From NCBI GenBank assembly GCA_024693065.1, contig JAILLP010000006.1:1-64000 (forward strand): a DNA stretch of 64,000 bases, written 5' to 3'. The stretch is from Paludibacteraceae bacterium. Its GTDB lineage: Bacteria > Bacteroidota > Bacteroidia > Bacteroidales > Paludibacteraceae. The notes beneath the pieces were generated by a model. The model saw only the letters and a list, made by a program, of their open reading frames with translations. It did no database searches and was not told the origin of the DNA. The stretch's first letter is position 1. Each line of letters begins with the position of its first letter. Of this stretch, positions 1-7,369 are shown piece by piece. Made by a program: the position numbers and the translations under genes.

Positions 1-2
1 AC

Positions 3-140
3 TACAAGGGTTTGCAGGCCTTCTATGTCTATGACCTCTTCACCTCCTCGAAGAAGAACGGGTCATGGTCGCATGAGCTGACCCTCATCTACATCATCAA
101 GAAGACGGAGAAGTACCCTTGCCCGGTAACGTATTGGTGA
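3..140 (+). CDS. C-terminal fragment of an unidentified protein
   Basis: An open frame enters from the left edge of the window and runs 45 codons to a TGA at 138-140. The visible tail is rich in aromatic and beta-branched residues (motifs YVYDLF, HELTLIYIIKK, PVTYW), which looks coding and beta-rich. Too little is visible for a family call. The start lies outside the window. No obvious terminator follows before the next gene. Confidence 0.5.
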   Translation, partial: YKGLQAFYVYDLFTSSKKNGSWSHELTLIYIIKKTEKYPCPVTYW

Positions 141-247
141 TAGGATGTTAAGTAAATAAGAGTTGAAAGTTGCGTATTCAGGAATGCTAGAATTCGGGAC
201 TTCCATTTTTTTTATTGCGATATGCATGTGCAATGACTACAAATTTA

Positions 248-255
248 TACCTTTG
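248..255 (+). promoter_or_regulatory. candidate -7 box (TACCTTTG) for the 292 gene
   Basis: TACCTTTG matches the Bacteroidota -7 consensus TAnnTTTG and lies 36 nt before the ATG at 292. No good -33 TTTG is visible at the usual spacing, so this rests on the -7 box only. Confidence 0.35.
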
Positions 256-291
256 GTTAGTATTATGATATTGTTCCATTTTTAAGGATAT

Positions 292-1260
292 ATGAAAAAG
301 TATTCACATGCTTGGATTGCTTTCATGGCGATCAAGCGATTGGAGACGATTGCGAATGCGTCGTCTGATTCAGTTGTCGTGAAGGGAGTTAGTGAGGATG
401 TCAGGAAACATGCGAAATCGCTCGTGAAATGGTTCATGGATTATAGGGATTTCGTGATTCAGGGAGCCTGGTATCCGGACGAGGTGTTCAAGGACATGAG
501 CACGAGCCATATCGTCAAGTATAAACCGAACGAAGAGGGTAAGTACTGCTCTTTCCGTAGCATGCCGTCGACGCATGCCATCACTGCGTTAATGAAGAAG
601 AAATCCGCGCTTTACAAATGTCCGTACGATATCACTCAAGGCAACTGTGCGGATCGTTGCGAGTCTATCGCCCATAGCATCGTGGATAATTTCAAGATGC
701 TTTACAAAGAGGATAGGGGATGCCCTATTGCGACGACCAACAACCACATCGCTATGCGTTTCTTCATCCTGAGCCATTACGTGGCGGATTGCCATATGCC
801 GCTTCATTGTGACTACCGTCCATTCTCCGATGAAAAGGGGATTCATGGTGCGATTGAGAAGAAATGGGAGGACCAGATAAAAAAATCGTTCAAGATAGAT
901 ACGGACAACAACAGATTCTTCTACGCACCGGACGGATATCCGCTTCAGACGATGCCCACGACGTTCGTCCAGTCTGTCCTGGAGGAAATCTCGAGTCGTC
1001 AGTACGTGCACGGGTGGGGGAATGGTAACTCCAGCACTTGGGACTACATGAGTGGCGCATCGCAATACTCTTACCTTTTTTCGTATTTTTTGATACCCGA
1101 GACTTTCCAGAACACGCAGGGCATCAATGAATTCATGGAACAGACGGAGTGGGGCCAACACTTCGATGATTATAACAAGATGATTTTCAGCGATGCCATA
1201 GACTCTGTGTCCCGTATTTGGCTGCACGTATGGATAAAGTACAGGTCGTGGATGAAATGA
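292..1260 (+). CDS. zinc-dependent phospholipase C / S1-P1 nuclease-fold protein
   Basis: A 322-residue protein whose spacing of metal ligands resembles the S1/P1 nuclease and zinc phospholipase C fold: an N-terminal SHAW (His6), a GAWYPD...H segment (Asp63, His73), the core motif LSHYVADCHMPLH (His162, Asp166, His168, His172) and a following HGAIEKKWE (His185, Trp192). In the known family these residues bind three zinc ions that hydrolyse phosphodiesters. I see no clear signal peptide, unusual for a family usually exported, so substrate and location are open. It starts at an ATG 36 nt after a possible -7 box. The next gene on the same strand follows after 55 nt. Fold call is fairly good; nuclease versus lipase cannot be decided from this sequence. 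Confidence 0.6.
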   Translation: MKKYSHAWIAFMAIKRLETIANASSDSVVVKGVSEDVRKHAKSLVKWFMDYRDFVIQGAWYPDEVFKDMSTSHIVKYKPNEEGKYCSFRSMPSTHAITALMKKKSALYKCPYDITQGNCADRCESIAHSIVDNFKMLYKEDRGCPIATTNNHIAMRFFILSHYVADCHMPLHCDYRPFSDEKGIHGAIEKKWEDQIKKSFKIDTDNNRFFYAPDGYPLQTMPTTFVQSVLEEISSRQYVHGWGNGNSSTWDYMSGASQYSYLFSYFLIPETFQNTQGINEFMEQTEWGQHFDDYNKMIFSDAIDSVSRIWLHVWIKYRSWMK

Positions 1261-1315
1261 TTCGTACTTGAGATGTTGATCTTTATGCGAAGAGTGTAAG
1301 AAAAGAAGGGATAGC

Positions 1316-1636
1316 ATGGGAGTATTAGAAAAGATAAGGGAGAAGGACGTCCGGCATTATTGGATATTTCCAGTACTGCATCTGCTTATGGGACTCGTTT
1401 CTGCTGTGATACGGTGTAATAATCCGCACGACGATGAACAATATGGGACTATATTGGTTGTTTTTTCATTCCTTTCCATCGTGTGTTTCATATTTGCGAT
1501 TACCGAAACGGTGGCGTTTTTTGCGGAGAAACAGTCCAAAAAAGCTATTGTTTTGCTCCTTTCGGAGTTGATCGCACTTCCTCTCAGTGTTATCTTCTTC
1601 GTTTTCCTGCCTTTTGTTTTGAACCTAGACCTATGA
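1316..1636 (+). CDS. small membrane protein, unknown function
   Basis: A 106-residue protein with about three hydrophobic segments: WIFPVLHLLMGLVSAVI (around 16-32), ILVVFSFLSIVCFIFAITETVAFF (around 46-69) and IVLLLSELIALPLSVIFFVFLPFVL (around 78-102). A basic, charged N-terminus suggests an inward-facing start. No family recognised. It lies between the S1/P1-like gene and the AbiH-type gene, in the same direction, and could belong with either. Reading-frame quality and an ATG close behind the previous gene support it as real. Confidence 0.55.
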   Translation: MGVLEKIREKDVRHYWIFPVLHLLMGLVSAVIRCNNPHDDEQYGTILVVFSFLSIVCFIFAITETVAFFAEKQSKKAIVLLLSELIALPLSVIFFVFLPFVLNLDL

Positions 1637-1663
1637 TCGGATGGCTGTTCTGAAAAATATTTA

Positions 1664-1671
1664 TATCTTTG
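1664..1671 (+). promoter_or_regulatory. candidate -7 box (TATCTTTG) for the AbiH-type gene
   Basis: TATCTTTG fits TAnnTTTG and stands 28 nt before the ATG at 1700, a normal distance for a Bacteroidota promoter. No matching -33 TTTG is seen. Confidence 0.4.
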
Positions 1672-1699
1672 AGGAAACAGTTTCACGAATTGAGGAAAG

Positions 1700-2752
1700 A
1701 TGAACAAGAATCGGGAGGCATACGATGTCCAAACGCTCCATAGGGTGCTCATATTGGGCAACGGGTTCGATTTGGCGGTGGGTAGGCGCACTATCTACAA
1801 GGATTTCTATGACAGCAAGTATTGCCCGAAGGATTACCCCGCGCCGTTGATCAAATACCTCAACGAGAGGCTAGGGAAGGCGTTGGATAAGGTGCGTTGG
1901 CTGGACCTGGAGAATGCGCTGCAGGAGTTCGCCAAGGAGCCCTCCAAGGACGATTATTACTCGAAGGACGAAGAGAAGATCGTGAAGTACTACCGCACCT
2001 ACAGTGACTTCCCGCAAGGCGAACCTCAGTTCTGGGGCGATATGGTCCAGAACATGCTGAAAGAGGGCAAACTACAGCCTTCCCCGTCGGGTGGAGACCC
2101 CATCTTCCCTTACAGCGACGATTATTTCAAGTACACGAGGGAACAACGTGACGAAATCGCCCTGAAGATGATAGAGAAGGGACTCGCCGATTACCTGGAT
2201 GAGGTGGGGGAGAGGGCGCACGTGCAAGAGGCCTATGTGCTGGGGCTTCTGCGGAATTTTTTGGAGGACGATAATGCCTCCGTCTACTCGTTCAACTATA
2301 CCAAGGTGGGTAGTCTGATAACCACTGATGCGCTGAAAATCAAGGAATACGATGCGAAGGTGCAGTATATGCACGGTTCGTTGCAGGATGGGCATGTGAT
2401 CATCGGGGCGAAGGATGGCGACTATGGCGACTACGATTTTGTGCAGAAGGCGTTCGACTCGCAGTTTAATCCGCCTCGTCTCCTGAAGAATCTGATGGAG
2501 GCGGACGAGGTGATCATCTACGGACATTCATTGGGAGATTGCGACAGCCAGTATTTCGAGCCATACTTCAGGTACCTTGTGACCAATTTCGACAACAAGG
2601 ATAGGAAAATCACCATCTACACCTACGACGATGCGTCCGAGATCCAGCTCAAGAAGAATCTGAACCGGCTCACGGGCAACAACCTGCGCTCTCTGTACAA
2701 CAATGCGTTTCAGATCATCAAGACATGTGATTCAGCCAATTGTAGAAGGTAA
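1700..2752 (+). CDS. AbiH-family protein (abortive phage infection type)
   Basis: A 350-residue protein with the three signatures I associate with the AbiH family: an N-terminal nucleotide-binding-like LILGNGFDLAVG (residues 17-28), a central SFNYTK (near 196) followed by YMHGSL, and a C-terminal IIYGHSLGDCDSQYFEPYF (near 270-288). AbiH was named from a lactococcal phage-exclusion gene; the biochemical activity of most members is unknown. It is a single gene with its own -7 box, so a stand-alone function is likely. Neighbours are a small membrane protein upstream and an AAA/DUF4143 ATPase downstream. Family assignment is good; an anti-phage role in this organism is inference. Confidence 0.8.
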   Translation: MNKNREAYDVQTLHRVLILGNGFDLAVGRRTIYKDFYDSKYCPKDYPAPLIKYLNERLGKALDKVRWLDLENALQEFAKEPSKDDYYSKDEEKIVKYYRTYSDFPQGEPQFWGDMVQNMLKEGKLQPSPSGGDPIFPYSDDYFKYTREQRDEIALKMIEKGLADYLDEVGERAHVQEAYVLGLLRNFLEDDNASVYSFNYTKVGSLITTDALKIKEYDAKVQYMHGSLQDGHVIIGAKDGDYGDYDFVQKAFDSQFNPPRLLKNLMEADEVIIYGHSLGDCDSQYFEPYFRYLVTNFDNKDRKITIYTYDDASEIQLKKNLNRLTGNNLRSLYNNAFQIIKTCDSANCRR

Positions 2753-2755
2753 AAA

Positions 2756-2837
2756 CCTCCGAAAATCTGCAAATGTTGGCAAAATATCCTCCGAAAATCT
2801 GCAAAATTATCGAAAAAAACCTCCTAAAATCTGCAAA
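2756..2837 (+). repeat. three direct repeats phased at 32 bp upstream of the DUF4143 ATPase
   Basis: The 18-mer CCTCCGAAAATCTGCAAA occurs at 2756-2773 and 2788-2805 and, with one change (CCTCCTAAAATCTGCAAA), at 2820-2837. Start-to-start distance is exactly 32 bp both times, about three helical turns. The third copy ends 8 nt before a -7 box, so it overlaps the -33 region of the downstream promoter. Confidence 0.8.
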
Positions 2838-2845
2838 ATATGTTT

Positions 2846-2853
2846 TATATTTG
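2846..2853 (+). promoter_or_regulatory. -7 box (TATATTTG) of the DUF4143 ATPase gene
   Basis: TATATTTG is a perfect TAnnTTTG and lies 24 nt before the ATG at 2878. The -33 position is occupied by the third copy of the 32-bp-phased repeat and not by a TTTG, which suggests that a bound regulator may replace or block -33 recognition. Confidence 0.5.
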
Positions 2854-2877
2854 TGGTAATCAAATATTTAAGAATAT

Positions 2878-4176
2878 ATGTTAAAGCGCAAGTTTACAGA
2901 ATATCTAAAAGAGTGGAAGTCGGTCAAGCAAAAGGAGTGCCTTTTAGTGTGTGGAGCCCGTCAGATAGGCAAAACATTCACGATAGAGGAATTTGCGAAA
3001 AACAACTACGAATCGTTTGTGGAACTGAATTTCGAGCAATTCCCAGCATTGAAATCCGCTTTTGATGGTGAACTGACAGTTGCGGAAATGATAAAAAGGA
3101 TTTCTGTCCATATTCCGACTGCGCGATTCATTCCTCATAAGACTTTGATTTTCCTGGACGAAATCCAAGCCTGTCCGCAGGCTCGCACGTCGTTGAAATT
3201 TTGGGCGATCGACGACACCTACGACGTTATAGCATCAGGTTCGTTGCTGGGCGTAAACTATAAGTCTGTCTCATCGTTTCCTGTCGGTTATGAGCGGCAA
3301 GTTAATATGTATTCATTGGATTTCGAGGAATACTTGTGGGCTATCGGATTGTCTGAGGATGTGATAGAATCGTTAAGGGAACATTTCATGAATAGAACCA
3401 AGGTGGACGATTCCATTCATCGAAAAATGATGGAGTATCTCCGCGAATATATGATTGTGGGAGGGATGCCGGCAGTTGTCAATCAGTTTGTTGACAGCCA
3501 TAACTTTGGCATAGTCCATCAGGAGCAGGAGAAGATTATTTCTGCATATTTGAATGATATAGCGAAATATGCAGAGGCAACTGAGCGGACCAAAGCGAGG
3601 AACTGTTTTCTATCTATTCCACGTCAATTAGCGAAAGAGAACACGAAATTCCAATATTCGGTGGTGGAACGTAACGGTACGGCCCGCAAATTCGTCAATG
3701 CATTGGATTGGTTGAGGGATGCGGGCATTGTCTCATATTGCTATAACTTGTCCACTTTGCAGTTCCCTCTGTCCGCATACGTACGTGAGGATCAGTTTCG
3801 CATCTACATGAGCGACATAGGGTTATTGACATTCATGTATGGTTTTGAGATGAAGGCAGCCTTGATGGAGGACACATTGACAGGTCCTGCCAAGGGAGGT
3901 ATCTTTGAGAATCTGATGGCGGATATATTACACAAGAAAAAATATCCTCTCTATTTCTACAAAAAAGACGATTCGTCTGTGGAGATTGAGTTCGTGCTTA
4001 CATCAGGGATAAATCCTCTGCCATTGGAGGTGAAAGCCAAAAATGGTCGTACGCAGTCGCTCAACACAGTACTTACATGGAGTGGGGTGGTTGAAGGATA
4101 TAAGTTTGGCAACTGCAATGTGGGTGTTGAGGATAAGAAGATAACGATGCCTATCTATTTGGCTATGTTTATTTAG
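2878..4176 (+). CDS. AAA ATPase with DUF4143 C-terminal domain
   Basis: A 432-residue ATP-binding protein. The P-loop GARQIGKT (residues 26-33) and the Walker B IFLDEIQ (about 91-97) form the AAA_14-type ATPase half. The C-terminal half is DUF4143 and ends in a PD-(D/E)xK-like arrangement, EIEFVLTSGINPLPLEVK (about 369-386), as often seen in this family. These proteins are abundant and variable in copy number in Bacteroidota, and their role is not established; DNA-binding or defence roles have been proposed but not shown. The gene is preceded by three phased repeats and its own promoter. The frame is intact over the full family length. Confidence 0.85.
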   Translation: MLKRKFTEYLKEWKSVKQKECLLVCGARQIGKTFTIEEFAKNNYESFVELNFEQFPALKSAFDGELTVAEMIKRISVHIPTARFIPHKTLIFLDEIQACPQARTSLKFWAIDDTYDVIASGSLLGVNYKSVSSFPVGYERQVNMYSLDFEEYLWAIGLSEDVIESLREHFMNRTKVDDSIHRKMMEYLREYMIVGGMPAVVNQFVDSHNFGIVHQEQEKIISAYLNDIAKYAEATERTKARNCFLSIPRQLAKENTKFQYSVVERNGTARKFVNALDWLRDAGIVSYCYNLSTLQFPLSAYVREDQFRIYMSDIGLLTFMYGFEMKAALMEDTLTGPAKGGIFENLMADILHKKKYPLYFYKKDDSSVEIEFVLTSGINPLPLEVKAKNGRTQSLNTVLTWSGVVEGYKFGNCNVGVEDKKITMPIYLAMFI

Positions 4177-4198
4177 CTATGTCGTTAGTCGGACCACC

Positions 4199-4226
4199 GT
4201 AGAGACGCAATACATTGCGTCTCCAC
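4199..4226. repeat. palindromic repeat (GTAGAGACGCAA family), copy 1
   Basis: A 12-bp stem, GTAGAGACGCAA at 4199-4210 against TTGCGTCTCCAC at 4215-4226, with a 4-nt loop and one mismatch. It lies between the DUF4143 gene and crcB. The trailing ACAATG is shared with other copies. Confidence 0.8.
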
Positions 4227-4268
4227 AATGGAATAACGGCATGAATATACATTAACAAATTGATTTCA

Positions 4269-4643
4269 ATGGATTTAGATATCATTAAAAATATTGCGGT
4301 CGTAGGGGCCGGAAGTTTCATCGGTGGAGCGGCAAGGTATCTTGTCTCCGTGATGATGAAAGGCATCGGCAAAGGGTTCCCTTGGGCGACCCTTGCCGTA
4401 AATCTGGCTGGGTGCTTTCTGATCGGTCTCATATGGGGTATCTTCAGCCGAAGCGCCAGCGAAGGCGGCAAATGGGCCTTGTTTTTGACCGTTGGACTCT
4501 GTGGCGGTTTCACCACGTTCTCAACCTTCTCGAAAGAGGCTCTGATGATGCTTCAATCGGGAAATTTCTGGGGTTTTGCGGGATATATCGCTTTGAGTGT
4601 CATTGCCGGTGTCGTATTAGTGGCGCTGGGGTATCATATTTAA
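4269..4643 (+). CDS. crcB: fluoride exporter Fluc/CrcB
   Basis: A 124-residue membrane protein with the Fluc signatures: GSFIGGAARYL near the N-terminus, WATLAVNLAGCFLIG in the second helix, GLCGGFTTFSTFSKEA in the third (the TTFSTF break lines the fluoride path) and a fourth hydrophobic helix at the C-terminus. Family members form dual-topology dimers that let toxic F- leave the cytoplasm. I chose the ATG at 4269; the in-frame TTG at 4260 is less likely. I looked for a fluoride riboswitch in the 92 nt upstream and found none; a palindromic repeat occupies that space. It appears to be a single-gene unit, between unrelated accessory genes. Confidence 0.92.
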   Translation: MDLDIIKNIAVVGAGSFIGGAARYLVSVMMKGIGKGFPWATLAVNLAGCFLIGLIWGIFSRSASEGGKWALFLTVGLCGGFTTFSTFSKEALMMLQSGNFWGFAGYIALSVIAGVVLVALGYHI

Positions 4644-4764
4644 TAGTTTTCAGCAAAGAAGAAAAATCTGTAGAATTTGAAAATAAAGCCAAACAAATAA
4701 GGCGTATTTACTTGGATTGTAGCTAAATACGTGTTAGTACCTAATCCATCATAAATAAAACGAC

Positions 4765-5727
4765 ATGAGATGCTATTCTTTATTTATTTTTATTCTATGT
4801 TTCTCTTTTTTATCCAAGGCGGCAGAAAACCCTGATAAATACATGAGAAAGGGGAGGGCTATGTTATTTAATTCGGAGGAACTTAATGAGAAAGGAGCCT
4901 ATCGGAATTTCATGAAAGCGCACGAATTACAGTCAAAAGATGCAGACTTGTACTTAGGGCTTTTTCTTTTCTTTGGCATCGGGACAGAAGAAGATCGTCC
5001 TCAAGCAATTTCCTATATGGAAAAAGCATCGGAGCATGGAGACCAATGCATCAATATCCTGTTGGGATTTTGCTATTACTATGGACTTTATGTTGAAAGA
5101 GACGAGGCGAAAGCTTTTCATTATTGGATTGAAAAAGGAGAATCACATAATCGAAGAGTTGGATTCCTAATAGAAGAATATTTGTTTGAAAAACCATGGA
5201 AATCAACCGTTTCCGGACATGTTGCGGTCAAGGAAAACTTTTGCCCCGTAATGGACTATATCCATTCGGTTGAACGTGAGAGGAAAAGGCATTACAATCG
5301 TATATGGATGCAAAAAGACAAATATGGGAATCTATGGGTGGATTATTCTGTACATTGGTTGGACAAACCGACAGAAGAAAAGATAATAAAAAACATAACA
5401 CTCTCCGAAGCCTATTGTTACGACCAAGGAGTTTTAAACATCATCGAAGGCGATTCAACCTACTTTGAGAGTTGCAGTGACACGACCATCATCGAACGAC
5501 AGTGGGACACTCCTAGTAATGGAATCGATGCATTGTCGTTATATCATTGTGGAGGCATCGGCATTCTGAAGGATGGACATTTTTATGTCGTTGATAAAAA
5601 AACATGGAGTTTAGCCGTGAATTTCCTAGACGTCACACCCTCACACATGGTGCCGAAAGGGCAGCCCATTCCCTCATGGTTAAAATCAAAAATTTATAAA
5701 TTCATGAGGTCTTATTTGAACAAATGA
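4765..5727 (+). CDS. secreted Sel1-repeat (TPR-like) protein
   Basis: A 320-residue protein starting with a signal peptide (MRCYSLFIFILCFSFLSKA, cleavage after about residue 19-20). Residues about 65-130 contain two or more Sel1-like repeats with the usual G-A/G pattern (DLYLGLFLFFGIGTEEDRPQ, ILLGFCYYYGLYVERDEAKA), which form alpha solenoids used in protein contacts. The C-terminal two thirds have no family I recognise. The gene is visibly richer in A/T at third positions than the housekeeping genes, as are the next two genes, which fits an acquired region. Function unknown; periplasmic or surface location is inferred from the signal peptide. Confidence 0.6.
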   Translation: MRCYSLFIFILCFSFLSKAAENPDKYMRKGRAMLFNSEELNEKGAYRNFMKAHELQSKDADLYLGLFLFFGIGTEEDRPQAISYMEKASEHGDQCINILLGFCYYYGLYVERDEAKAFHYWIEKGESHNRRVGFLIEEYLFEKPWKSTVSGHVAVKENFCPVMDYIHSVERERKRHYNRIWMQKDKYGNLWVDYSVHWLDKPTEEKIIKNITLSEAYCYDQGVLNIIEGDSTYFESCSDTTIIERQWDTPSNGIDALSLYHCGGIGILKDGHFYVVDKKTWSLAVNFLDVTPSHMVPKGQPIPSWLKSKIYKFMRSYLNK

Positions 5728-5732
5728 AATGT

Positions 5733-5762
5733 TTTGATTTTCATCATTTTAAATTATATTTG
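5733..5762 (+). promoter_or_regulatory. Bacteroidota-type promoter TTTG-N18-TATATTTG
   Basis: TTTG at 5733-5736 and TATATTTG at 5755-5762 with an 18-nt spacer (the usual range is about 19-21). It points towards the DUF4419 gene but lies some 370 nt from its ATG, with the palindromic repeats in between, so it may be the original promoter now separated from the gene. Confidence 0.45.
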
Positions 5763-5901
5763 TGACAAATGGAATTCTAATCCTTTCTAAAATCCTTCCT
5801 GGATTTTTTCGGATATTCTATTTAACATAATATAAATTATATAACATTTATAGGAATCGATTTTTTACGGTTTTTTTTACAGGCGTCGGACGTTCACCGT
5901 C

Positions 5902-5928
5902 GTAGAGACGCAAAATCTTGCGTCTCTA
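5902..5928. repeat. palindromic repeat, copy 2
   Basis: GTAGAGACGCAA at 5902-5913, loop AATC, then TTGCGTCTCTA at 5918-5928: an 11-bp perfect stem. It is followed by the same ACAATGAA context as copy 3. Confidence 0.8.
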
Positions 5929-5978
5929 ACAATGAACCCCGCATTGCGCACCTTGATTGTCGGTCGGTCGTTGGCATC

Positions 5979-6006
5979 GTAGAGATGCACGGCCGTGCAC
6001 GTCCAC
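5979..6006. repeat. palindromic repeat, copy 3 (diverged stem)
   Basis: GTAGAGATGCAC at 5979-5990, loop GGCC, GTGCACGTCCAC at 5995-6006. Both arms changed relative to the other copies (GCAC with GTGC), so pairing of the inner stem is preserved by compensating substitutions. Confidence 0.7.
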
Positions 6007-6036
6007 AATGAACCGCAATTCATGAACATCGCAAAA

Positions 6037-6060
6037 ACGCAAGATTTTACGTCTCTGCAA
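6037..6060. repeat. palindromic repeat, partial copy
   Basis: A degenerate copy: ACGCAAGATTTTACGTCTC then TGCAA. Only the inner stem and right arm can be matched to the family. Confidence 0.5.
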
Positions 6061-6133
6061 TTAAATCGAATGTTGAACAACAAAACATAAACCCGAAGAA
6101 GATTCTGATTCAGAATATGAATTCGATGAATCT

Positions 6134-7303
6134 ATGTATTATAATAATATCGGGAATAATGAAAGCGTCATTAGTAGTGACTCCATTTTGAGGAAACTAA
6201 AGGAAAATGATCCGTATTCTCCTGAAGGTGTCCGTTTCTACGTAAAAAATGATACCATCGCAGATAAATTCTATGAAGAACAAAATGTTAAAAATTTTTT
6301 TGAATATATAACCCTAAAAGAGGTCTTGTATATGCCTGAGGAACATAAAAATATGAGAATCGCACCTACTATTGGGCCTAATCTTCCTAATGGGTTACTT
6401 GAAACCGTAAGAAATGCATACCATGGCCATTACCCGTTGGCTCTTTCTCCCGATGTAATCTGGCTTACTATCTGTCAAGGTATGTCTAAACATATTAATT
6501 TGAATTTCAAATCATTAGAGAATAAAATATACAAAAATGGACATCCAAAATCAATCCTCGTAAGAATTGATTCCCTAGCTTTCGATTCCACCCAATGGAG
6601 TGTCGCGATCGACTCATTAGCCCAACAAACTCGTCGATACACCGATCCTTATTTTTACGAGGCTTTCGTGCCACAATTCAGCACAACCACCCCTATCGAT
6701 CATGTCGCCTATCAAATCACACTTTTAGATGCTCAGAAAAAAGCTTTCTCCTATAATTTAGAGTCGGGCTGTGGCTTTCCTTGGATCGTTTTAAGGGGAA
6801 CTACAGAAGATTGGGAACTGATAAAGAAGAAGTTATCTATATTTGACACCTTGGAGATGACGGAATGGAAGGAGAGCCTCACCCCTATCCTCGACGAGTT
6901 CATCGAAGCTTCCCAAGGAAGGGCAAACAAAACGTTTTGGATGAATATTTTCAAAACCGAAGGTGAATACGAAACTTATGCCATCACAGGCTGGATTCTC
7001 AAACTCTTTCCATACATCGATTCCGATCAACCCAATCCATTTCTCAATAAAAGAGTTGCTGCCAGCGACAACCTATCGACTGATCGTTTCCCTAGCAGCA
7101 TATTAAGTGTGCCCTTTGTTTGGCACAACGCTTTCGAAGATAGAACCGACTCGTTATATTTTTGGAGCGGAATATTGGGTGCAAAACAGTATGGCGACAA
7201 AACCTTGGAACCTTTCATCTCTTGGGCTTTGACTACAAAAGATTATAAAAAGGAATTTGTAGAAAAATACAAGGAAGAGATACGTCCTTGGAAGAATAAT
7301 TAA
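6134..7303 (+). CDS. DUF4419 protein, possibly N-terminally truncated
   Basis: A 389-residue protein whose central part matches DUF4419: APTIGPNLPNGLLETVRNAYHGHYPLALSPDVIWLTICQG (about residues 77-115, read in pieces), then conserved segments such as CGFPWIVLRGTTEDW and the late FWSGILGAKQ. The family's function is unknown. The ATG at 6134 is the first start in frame, but the frame remains open back to 6077 with coding-like acidic text (EEDSDSEYEFDES) that has no start codon and abuts the palindromic repeats. I infer that the original N-terminus, perhaps a signal peptide, was lost when repeats entered. A/T-rich codon use resembles its two neighbours. Confidence 0.75.
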   Translation: MYYNNIGNNESVISSDSILRKLKENDPYSPEGVRFYVKNDTIADKFYEEQNVKNFFEYITLKEVLYMPEEHKNMRIAPTIGPNLPNGLLETVRNAYHGHYPLALSPDVIWLTICQGMSKHINLNFKSLENKIYKNGHPKSILVRIDSLAFDSTQWSVAIDSLAQQTRRYTDPYFYEAFVPQFSTTTPIDHVAYQITLLDAQKKAFSYNLESGCGFPWIVLRGTTEDWELIKKKLSIFDTLEMTEWKESLTPILDEFIEASQGRANKTFWMNIFKTEGEYETYAITGWILKLFPYIDSDQPNPFLNKRVAASDNLSTDRFPSSILSVPFVWHNAFEDRTDSLYFWSGILGAKQYGDKTLEPFISWALTTKDYKKEFVEKYKEEIRPWKNN

Positions 7304-7322
7304 CTGATACCATACCCTCACC

Positions 7323-7350
7323 GTAGAGACGCAAAATATTGCGTCTCTAC
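7323..7350. repeat. palindromic repeat, copy 5 (perfect stem)
   Basis: GTAGAGACGCAA at 7323-7334, loop AATA, TTGCGTCTCTAC at 7339-7350: a perfect 12-bp stem, 20 nt after the DUF4419 stop and 19 nt before the next ATG. Best example of the family in the window. Confidence 0.85.
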
Positions 7351-7369
7351 AATCAAAAACACCCTCCGT

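Larger units (their letters stand above)
5728..6133. other. 406-nt intergenic region: promoter plus palindromic repeat cluster
   Basis: No gene is seen here. The left half is AT-rich and holds a good promoter (5733-5762). The right half holds two complete and one partial copy of the GTAGAGACGCAA-type palindrome (5902-5928, 5979-6006, 6037-6060). The frame of the following DUF4419 gene stays open upstream of its ATG as far as 6077. Confidence 0.6.

Noticed and set aside
2756-2837. CRISPR-like array
   Set aside because: Repeats of 18 bp with 14-bp gaps, only three copies and no cas genes; better explained as phased regulatory sites.
4177-4268. Fluoride riboswitch before crcB
   Set aside because: I could not find the conserved GGCGATGG...CCGCC-type core; the space is filled by a palindromic repeat.
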